A stretch of 64,000 bases of DNA from Mytilus galloprovincialis (Eukaryota; Mollusca; Bivalvia; Mytilida; Mytilidae): assembly GCF_965363235.1 (NCBI RefSeq), contig NC_134851.1, forward strand, positions 54,936,833 through 55,000,832, read 5' to 3'. The notes under the pieces are model-generated. The model made no database searches. It saw nothing but the letters and a program-made list of their open reading frames with translations, and was not told where the DNA came from. Each line of letters starts with the position of its first letter. Position 1 is the stretch's first letter. The translations under genes and the position numbers were made by a program. Positions 60,401-64,000 of this stretch are shown here, in pieces.

Positions 60401-63183
60401 TGTCATATTTCAAGACACTATACGTATATTGTTTTTATACTGAAATCGATAAAAAATTTAAAAAAATAAAAATTATGTAACAAATATTGTTAAAAAAAAG
60501 TGTTTTGGAATTTCCCTCTTGGGGGTACTATTTTGGGTTATTTCCCTATGAGCGTAGTCCAGGCGGTAAGACATTGAAATTTTAAGAAATAAGAAAGGGA
60601 AAATGAACTTAATTAATAACATTTGATACACATGGTATAAAATTAACAATTTGAAGATATAACAAGTTTAAATACATAAAAGTTTGACCATTGTTACTAC
60701 ACGTTGTCATGGTTGTGACATGACGTTGTTGATGAAATACAGTAGTTCCGGTTAGTAGGCGGGGCTGATAGGTTAGTTGAGGTCATTGACGTATAAAGCT
60801 AACGTTTATACGTATAGCTTTATCTGTATAGTAAAATAGCTGATTGCAGTATAATATTGCCAAACCTGTCTTGTTGGGGTTGTTTTCACAGTTCAAGAAA
60901 TTGATCATAAGGGTTTGGGGAATGTTAATGACTTATGCTTAAAAATATAATTACAATGATTGCCTTTAAATTTGCAGTCGGAATCCAAGACAGAATAATC
61001 GCCTTGGTAACCAGGACAGAGGTCCTTTAGACAACCGCCCTAGTCATGACCGACAACCACAAAGTCATCGCACAAGTCCACGGATGTCGGATAACCAACC
61101 GATCTCAGGTCATCACTCATACCAAAGTCAAAGTCGACGAACCCTGGACAATAATGCCAATCACAGTCACATGTCACCAGTTATAGATAATAATAATATA
61201 CCTGCAGGCAGACAATCGGAAATTCCAAGCAGGTAAGTTTGGGGCTGATGTAGCAGGGGGGTGGATAAATATTAAGGGATCATAGATTTATTCTTGCGAG
61301 GAAGCTCTGAGTATGAGCATGCTCAGAGCTTTTGAAGTAGGCTCTTCTCAGCAGTTAATGTGACAATATTATCATGATCTTTTACACATGACAATTGTAC
61401 TTGTAAGTGGCTTCATCACCTCAAGTACAAATATTGTGTAAGCAACAGTCTTACAGATAAACATTTGCAGCCACAGGCTTGATGTTATTTTTATTTGTTT
61501 GTGGATATTCTGTTTACTCATAGTTAAAATTCCTCAAAGCCAGATAAAAATTTGGGGATCAAGGGCCTGAGGTTAAGTGTGAAGATTAATTGAATGTGTA
61601 TGTAAACAACAAGATATCTTTCAAATCCATAAAAAATAACAAGAGAAATTTGTTTTTGGACCTGTTTCATGGTTTCCTTTATGGTTGTATGTCCATAGAT
61701 GTATGAAAAACAGGGGCGTATCCAGCCATTTTAAAAAGGGGGGTGGGGTTCCCAACCCTGGACAAAGGGGGGTTCCAACTATATGTCCCCATTCAAACGC
61801 ATTGATCGGCCAAAAGAAATGGGGGGTTCCAACCCTGGATCCGCCAATGAAAAATTGCTTAAAATCTGGGTTGTGGATGGAAAATGAAGTTCCTTCCACC
61901 CCTCACATTTTAATGTTATAGTCTGTTAGATAAACTGAATAAATGTTGTCATTGAGGGTTATCTTTCATATGGTTAACCTGAAGTATCAATGATTAATTT
62001 ACAAAGTAGTGGACTGAAAATCTACTGATGCATAATCTTAAAAATGAGATACTTCTATTTACATGATTTACATTGGTTATTGACGACAACAACAAATTGA
62101 AAATTGAAAAGTAAGGGGCCCTTGGTGGCTTAGTGGCCATAAGTAGTTCATCTTCAATTATCACTAGGGGGCCTTGGTGGCTTAGTGGCCATAAGTAGTT
62201 CATCTTCAATTATCACTAGTGGGCCTTGGTGGCTTAGTGGCCATAAGTAGTTCATCTTCAATAATCACTTGTCGGTCAACACTATGTTTGCGAGTCGAAT
62301 GTACTCACGGTAAGGTGGGTTCAATTATGATCTAAATAGACTAAGAATTTCGTGCCCAAGTTAAGTGGTTCTCTTTAGATACCATAGTTTCTACAAGCAC
62401 TGGTGGCCATGAAATAGTTTTGTTTGTTAAAAGCAAAAAGTGACTTTTTATGCATATTTAAAAAAAAATGAAGTACTATCCTCGTTATTAAAACCTATAC
62501 ATTGCCATAATAATAAACATCCTCTTCCTTTGTTTTCTGTTGGAAAGCTGGCTCACTTCTCTGACAACTATACCACATCTCTAATTTGAAGTATCAATGA
62601 TTAATTCACAAAGTAGTGGACTGATATTTTACTGATGAATAATTTTTGAAAATAAGATACTTCCATTTACATTTGTTTGGTAACCAGAAACATATATCAA
62701 AAGACGGCTTTCTTCAGAAGTAAAATTTAATTGACACGAGGGGGCTTCAGTTACTTAGTGATCTACAGTTTGAACCCTTCTGGGGGAAAGGTGCCTTAGA
62801 CACTCTTAATAAATTGACAAAGTTTGCCAGTTTGTCAGTGGTTCTCAATGTGAATGCAAATTTCCTCCTTGAATTAAAAACTTGATGCCATGATACAGCC
62901 AAAAATGCTGAAATTTGCATTAAAATAAAAGCGTATGCATATTGTTGAAGACCGTTCAATTGCTTATATCCTCATCCTTGGCTCTCTTGTGTATCCTATC
63001 ACATCTCTTTATTTTTGTATATATTGGTAATTTGAAGTATCAATGATTAACTTACAAAGTAGTGGACTGATTATCTATTGATGAATGATCTCAAATCAAT
63101 GAGATACTTCTATTTTACATTGATATTTGTAATAAAAAATACACTACGAGGGTTCCGTCGCCTCCACCTGTCTCCCCTCAAAA
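30387..63183 (+). CDS. LARP4: La-related protein 4-like (LARP4/4B), 13 exons seen, 3' end outside
   Basis: Join 30387-30401, 36707-36859, 48996-49065, 50200-50328, 51825-51912, 53103-53239, 54991-55094, 55954-56118, 56529-56816, 58603-58668, 59653-59738, 60978-61232, 63151-63183: about 529 residues, incomplete. Domains: PAM2-like motif at 60-69 ([10 protein letters not shown]), which in this family contacts the MLLE domain of poly(A)-binding protein; La motif about 137-213 ('[20 protein letters not shown]'); RRM about 215-292 ('[10 protein letters not shown]', 'SNWFVTFES', '[19 protein letters not shown]'); Gln-rich stretch about 310-365; Ser/Asn/Arg-rich tail. LARP4 proteins act in the cytoplasm, bind poly(A) and stabilise mRNAs; this role is inferred from the family. 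Vertebrate LARP4 is about 720 residues, so 150-200 residues may lie beyond the window. Junction phases agree throughout. Intron 2 (12.1 kb) and intron 1 (6.3 kb) are full of transposons. Confidence 0.9.
30920..31210 (-). mobile_element. Foldback element, second copy, reversed (intron 1)
   Basis: The hairpin 30920-31080 begins 'cgattatcaag' and ends 'cctgataatcg'. The flank 31085-31200 ('cgtcttttgaagggtatctt', 'gtttcatcagcaaccagatg') matches 16290-16422 in reverse. Same family as the element in the receptor intron. Confidence 0.7.
31305..31770 (+). repeat. Dispersed bivalve repeat, family E
   Basis: Tagged by 'tatgcccccaccatagcaga', 'ttacccttgtccgtctgtac', 'aactcagattaagttcaaat' and 'gacacattccccatttatt'. 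A shorter copy lies at 37485-37840 and a fragment at 52080-52215. Inside, 'aaattttttgtttccgtt' and its reverse form a short palindrome at 31543-31581. Confidence 0.65.
32816..32905. repeat. Short tandem repeat with CpG-rich core
   Basis: About four copies of 'ccgcgacgctatattaatta'-like units of 22-25 bp inside an AT-rich intron. Flanked at 32640-32730 by a Mytilus-type repeat ('ttggtttacagattttcccc') that reappears reversed near 36405-36510. Confidence 0.6.
33601..35292. mobile_element. Non-autonomous hAT-type transposon with 8-bp target duplication
   Basis: The element is 33609-35284 (1676 bp). It starts 'cagggatggggtcgattact' and ends 'gattacgattaccccatgcctg', imperfect inverted ends continued by about 180 bp of subterminal sequence full of 'tgtaatcgattaca' and 'tgattact' motifs on both sides. 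It is flanked exactly by 'atgtacat' (33601-33608 and 35285-35292). CAGG termini with an 8-bp duplication fit the hAT superfamily. The interior has no transposase frame and carries a nested family A repeat (34865-34945). Confidence 0.8.
36707..36859 (+). CDS. LARP4: LARP4-like exon 2
   Basis: Acceptor 'tttgtatttgtag', 51 codons, donor 'gag|gtatgt', phase 0 at both ends. Encodes an acidic, Thr-rich N-terminal segment ending '[15 protein letters not shown]'. Confidence 0.85.
38391..38546 (+). mobile_element. MITE-like repeat with GTTCGCGAAA ends (intron 2 copy)
   Basis: Ends 'cagtgttcgcgaaat' and 'tttcacgaactctga' are inverted. The interior has 'ctggtggtccttcaag', 'tgtgtcagtcct' and 'ttttggtggtaaaatcctga'. 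A reversed copy lies at 54321-54480 in intron 6. Confidence 0.75.
39915..40150. repeat. Degenerate repeat of GTTATCTCCCTT motif
   Basis: The phrase 'acaagttatctcccttcaaa' and variants occurs about six times at 25-50 bp spacing. Intronic, non-coding. Confidence 0.6.
41050..41205. repeat. Tandem duplication of about 105 bp
   Basis: 'cctatggaaatactgacagt' at 41051 and 'cctatggaaatactgttggt' at 41152 each lead into 'ttctgtaaatcttta'. A simple two-copy duplication. Confidence 0.65.
45040..45235 (+). repeat. 48-bp tandem repeat, about four copies
   Basis: The unit contains 'gaagaggtcaaggtcaaggt', 'aaataaccatgatcagcc' and 'tgaacctata'. The period of 48 keeps a frame open (44977-45336; 16-residue repeat around '[16 protein letters not shown]'). 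Each unit carries an 'aag|gtaaat' donor-like site and an AGGTCAAGGTCA motif. Without a clear acceptor and conserved flanks I do not call it an exon. Confidence 0.75.
47680..48620 (+). repeat. 170-bp tandem array, bivalve repeat family F
   Basis: It opens with a GC palindrome ('gccccgccgacggcggg', 47684-47700) and 'ctgtccgtccgtccg'. Then units of about 170 bp start at 47743, 47912, 48082 and 48253 ('gtgtccgctccatatct', 'caccagagggtgtgtcatg', 'acttcctaggtcaaagg'), with a decayed partial unit to about 48620. Non-coding, though short frames arise (47960-48145, 48301-48528). Confidence 0.8.
48996..49065 (+). CDS. LARP4: LARP4-like exon 3 (PAM2-like motif)
   Basis: Acceptor 'tttttttcgttgcag'. Encodes [20 protein letters not shown] and three more residues; donor 'aacg|gtaag', phase 1. 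'LNPNA' matches the LARP4 PAM2w core, with Tyr at the Phe/Trp position. Confidence 0.95.
49087..49291. mobile_element. Foldback element just after exon 3
   Basis: 'tgtgtaggcaaaggtaatat' (49108-49127) is mirrored by 'atattacctttgcctacaca' near 49256-49275. Pairing extends outward and inward ('cagcttgct' with 'agcaagct'). It lies only about 25 nt from the exon 3 donor. Confidence 0.75.
50200..50328 (+). CDS. LARP4: LARP4-like exon 4
   Basis: Acceptor 'gatttttgtag', donor 'ttag|gtaagt', phase 1 in and out. Low-complexity Gly/Thr/Pro linker ('[20 protein letters not shown]') between the PAM2-like motif and the La motif. Confidence 0.9.
51705..51775 (+). repeat. Family A fragment in intron 4
   Basis: 'gagatgtggtgggattgtca' and 'gacaactatccaccacatat' match the head of the 1630-1760 repeat. 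Confidence 0.6.
51825..51912 (+). CDS. LARP4: LARP4-like exon 5 (La motif start)
   Basis: Acceptor 'tatctattacag', donor 'caag|gtaagt', phase 1 to 2. Ends with '[12 protein letters not shown]', the first helix of the La motif. Confidence 0.92.
52080..52215 (+). repeat. Family E fragment in intron 5
   Basis: 'accacaaaactcagattaag', 'acaaatttgggtagcttcac' and 'ggacacattcatcattta' match 31440-31765. A palindromic 'agggccgcttaacggccct' at 52410-52428 follows in the same intron. Confidence 0.55.
53103..53239 (+). CDS. LARP4: LARP4-like exon 6 (La motif core)
   Basis: Acceptor 'cattcattgcag', donor 'aaag|gttagt', phase 2 to 1. Encodes '[20 protein letters not shown]' and '[20 protein letters not shown]', diagnostic for LARP4/4B. 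Confidence 0.95.
54000..54120 (-). repeat. Family A copy, reversed (intron 6)
   Basis: 'tttgctcattgttgaaggcc', 'taccgtgacctatagttgtt' and 'gttgtctcattggcaatcat' are the reverse complement of the 1630-1760 repeat. Confidence 0.7.
54321..54480 (-). mobile_element. MITE-like repeat with GTTCGCGAAA ends (intron 6 copy)
   Basis: Reverse-complement copy of 38391-38546, about 85% alike by eye over 150 bp ('gattttaccaccaaaat', 'ggactgacacaac', 'aaggaccaccagg', 'gatttcgcgaactctga'). Confidence 0.75.
54835..54911 (+). mobile_element. 77-bp GAAGTATC/GATACTTC MITE, copy 1
   Basis: Starts 'gaagtatcaatgattaattt', ends 'aatgagatacttc', with the middle 'acaaagtagtggactgat'. Three further copies lie at 61981-62055, 62588-62663 and 63034-63110. 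Confidence 0.75.
54991..55094 (+). CDS. LARP4: LARP4-like exon 7 (La motif end, RRM start)
   Basis: Acceptor 'tttctatttag', donor 'gat|gtaagt', phase 1 to 0. Encodes '[20 protein letters not shown]' and '[14 protein letters not shown]'. Confidence 0.95.
55106..55444. mobile_element. 339-bp foldback element in intron 7
   Basis: 'taacaggctattatttaaac' at the left is mirrored by 'gtttaaataatagcttgtta' at the right. The arms continue ('ttggaattatt', 'attatggaattt') for about 50 bp. Inside, 'gtgttgtgcgcggcacag' and 'gtgttgtgtgcagcacag' form a direct duplication. It starts 11 nt after exon 7. Confidence 0.75.
55845..55905 (+). repeat. Family C fragment
   Basis: 'ggttaggttgttgtcgcttt' and 'acacattccccatttccatt' match the end of the 13620-13850 repeat. 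It lies about 50 nt upstream of exon 8. Confidence 0.6.
55954..56118 (+). CDS. LARP4: LARP4-like exon 8 (RRM core)
   Basis: Acceptor 'gtcttgttggcag', donor 'atg|gtatgt', phase 0. Encodes '[20 protein letters not shown]' through '[12 protein letters not shown]'. Confidence 0.95.
56529..56816 (+). CDS. LARP4: LARP4-like exon 9 (RRM end, Gln-rich)
   Basis: Acceptor 'tttttttgtag', phase 0, 96 codons, donor 'cagcag|gtaagt'. After '[11 protein letters not shown]' it encodes a Gln-rich stretch, then '[20 protein letters not shown]' and 'NYSQQ'. The 3' edge of this exon, with the start of the intron, is the template of the tandem array at 56742-58088, so the exon's real 3' end may vary among isoforms. 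Confidence 0.85.
56742..58088 (+). repeat. Tandem array of an exon edge with 14 splice donors
   Basis: Fourteen copies begin at 56742 (inside exon 9), 56853, 56955, 57057, 57159, 57261, 57363, 57465, 57567, 57660, 57753, 57846, 57939 and 58032. Copies 2-8 have a 102-bp period: a 66-nt exon-like part ('tttcaagtgcaaccccaagt' ... 'tatagtcagcag') and a 36-nt intron-like part from 'gtaagttatcaagta' to 'tctattacaccacag'. From 57567 on, 9 nt are missing (93-bp period). Both periods are multiples of 3 and the unit stays open, except that copies 2 and 5 have TAA (56856 and 57162) where others have CAA. Each copy has a consensus donor CAG|GTAAGT. The last donor is at 58089. Confidence 0.95.
58603..58668 (+). 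CDS. LARP4: LARP4-like exon 10
   Basis: Acceptor 'tttctactttcag', 22 codons ([20 protein letters not shown] plus Ser-Met), donor 'atg|gtaaga', phase 0 on both sides. Confidence 0.85.
58815..58955. repeat. Degenerate tandem repeat of about 50 bp in intron 10
   Basis: Three diverged copies around 'gatcctctggttttgtccta' and 'cctacaacttt'. Non-coding. Confidence 0.6.
59653..59738 (+). CDS. LARP4: LARP4-like exon 11
   Basis: Acceptor 'tttttaattgtag' type, donor 'aataa|gtatgt', phase 0 to 2. Encodes '[20 protein letters not shown]' then 'PFGNLNRN', resembling the FVNGF...Y segment of vertebrate LARP4 after the Pro-rich part. Confidence 0.8.
60289..60431. mobile_element. 143-bp foldback element in intron 11
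   Basis: The left arm 'caatatacgtatagtgtctt' plus 'gaaatatga' is the exact reverse complement of the right arm ending 'tacgtatattg'. An inner pair 'aacggggaaaatgc' and 'gcattttcccgtt' completes a hairpin. Confidence 0.8.
60978..61232 (+). CDS. LARP4: LARP4-like exon 12 (Arg/Asn/Ser-rich)
   Basis: Acceptor 'aaatttgcag', donor 'gcag|gtaagt', phase 2 to 2, 85 codons. Low-complexity basic and polar region ('[20 protein letters not shown]' onward), as in the disordered tail of LARP4 proteins. Confidence 0.85.
61302..61331. repeat. Short palindrome in intron 12
   Basis: 'aagctctgag' is mirrored by 'ctcagagctt' with 'tatgagcatg' between. It could act as a hairpin; function unknown. Confidence 0.5.
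61706..61854. mobile_element. CAGGGGCGTATCC MITE in intron 12
   Basis: The element 61711-61849 starts 'caggggcgtatccagcc' and ends 'tggatccgccaatg', with 'aaaaa' on both sides. Same family as 2088-2254, slightly decayed termini. Confidence 0.7.
61981..62055 (+). mobile_element. GAAGTATC/GATACTTC MITE, copy 2
   Basis: 75 bp, same ends and same middle ('acaaagtagtggactga') as 54835-54911. Confidence 0.75.
62117..62320 (+). repeat. tRNA-like SINE head triplicated (52-bp period)
   Basis: 'ccttggtggcttagtggcca' recurs at 62120, 62172 and 62224, each followed by 'taagtagttcatcttcaat'. 'tggcttagtgg' fits the RNA polymerase III box A pattern TRGCNNAGYNGG. 'tgcgagtcgaatgtac' near 62288 is a weak box B-like match. 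Probably a decayed tRNA-derived SINE; not a functional tRNA. Confidence 0.5.
62588..62663 (+). mobile_element. GAAGTATC/GATACTTC MITE, copy 3
   Basis: 76 bp with the same ends, the most diverged in the second half ('aaaataagatacttc'). Confidence 0.7.
63034..63110 (+). mobile_element. GAAGTATC/GATACTTC MITE, copy 4
   Basis: 77 bp, nearly identical to copy 1 at 54835-54911. It ends 40 nt upstream of tentative exon 13. Confidence 0.75.
63151..63183 (+). CDS. LARP4: LARP4-like exon 13 (tentative)
   Basis: Frame-compatible 33-nt exon encoding [11 protein letters not shown], donor 'aaaa|gtaagt'. The upstream acceptor 'acactacgag' has a poor pyrimidine tract, so this is less certain than the other exons. 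Confidence 0.5.
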
Positions 63184-64000
63184 GTAAGTACACTAACTGT
63201 GTGGATTCATTATTATTCATTTGATACTAATATTTGTGGATTTTGAGGTTATTTTGGAATCACAAATTTCAATGTACAATGAAACTTTAAATATTTCAGA
63301 AGAATATGGCAAAACCATTAAGTCAATTATCCACGAAAATGCAAAGTTTTCTCAATCCACGAAAGATGGTATCCAGAAAAATAAATGAGTCCACTACAAT
63401 ATCAAACAGTGCAAAGAAACACTTGGTATCTGAAATTTGCATTAAAGGGAAAATTCACGATTTTTTACTTATGGTTTAAATATGTTCATTATGACATAAT
63501 ATATATATTCACAAAGTTTTATCGCTATATGTGCAGTAATAAAGGAGAAATTCAATAATTAATGAAAAAATATCAACTACTTCCTGTAGGTCGTGACGTT
63601 TTCTCCTGATTTTTGCATGCCGGGATTTAAAATACAATCATTAAAAGTCTTGGTTTTTAATCATATTTTAACGTAATCGTAAGCGCGCCGATGACTTATG
63701 CTTTATCTAATAACCATCCGATAATAAGAAGATAAAACGCACAGACGTTCAATTGTACTCATTCGTGAGATAAATTATCTATGTTAAACGTATATATTCG
63801 AATTATTTTTGCAGACAACACAAAAAGTTATAAATTTATTTTTAATAAATGCATTTTCGGACTGATAAGGTGAACAAATTAAAGTACAATAATCTGTAAA
63901 GACAATATGTTGGTGTACTATTATTGACCTTTTACTATCTCTGCTATGGCTAGGTTTATACGATGTGTGTATTCACGGTTCTGTGGCAATACTCGTAGAT
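63184..64000 (+). other. Start of LARP4-like intron 13
   Basis: AT-rich sequence with no exon or repeat I can name up to the window end. Confidence 0.4.

Noticed and set aside
62117..62320. Functional tRNA gene
   Set aside because: Box A matches but the sequence cannot fold into a full cloverleaf, box B is poor and the head is triplicated.

Overview
The window looks like nuclear DNA of a bivalve mollusc, most likely a marine mussel (Mytilus or a close mytilid). It is AT-rich, its genes have introns with GT/AG junctions, and there are no bacterial-style operons. Dispersed repeats I recognise as typical of mussel genomes recur throughout. The organism call rests on remembered repeat families and on protein similarity, not on a database search.

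Two real genes are visible. (1) A minus-strand, two-exon gene for a divergent seven-transmembrane receptor at 14654-17555, 572 residues. (2) A plus-strand gene of at least 13 coding exons, from an ATG at 30387 to an exon ending at 63183 and continuing past the window. It encodes a La-related protein of the LARP4/4B type: a PAM2-like motif, a La motif, an RRM, a glutamine-rich stretch and a low-complexity tail. Such proteins bind poly(A) and poly(A)-binding protein and stabilise mRNA. All junctions down to exon 12 keep the reading frame; exon 13 is less certain.

Layout. 1-8.5 kb: repeats only, including a 2.1-kb minisatellite (3.5-5.7 kb). 8.5-13.4 kb: dead retroelement pieces and nested repeats. 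14.6-17.6 kb: the receptor gene. 17.8-24.3 kb: more retroelement debris and a 45-bp minisatellite (21.7-22.9 kb). 24.3-29.4 kb: no recognisable gene. 29.4-30.4 kb: presumed promoter and first exon of the LARP4-like gene. 30.4-63.2 kb: that gene, with very long introns 1 and 2 filled with transposons, including an intact-ended non-autonomous hAT-type element with an 8-bp target duplication. 63.2-64 kb: start of the next intron.

The most unusual structure is at 56742-58088. The 3' edge of the Gln-rich exon, with its 5' splice site and the first part of the following intron, is present 14 times in tandem, so 14 consensus donor sites precede the next constitutive exon. Other points of note: a minisatellite that grew from 45 bp of a retroelement tail, inverted repeats flanking exons 3-6, and unusual residues in the PAM2-like and La motifs. 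I found no CRISPR array, tRNA or rRNA gene, and no convincing new defence-type system.
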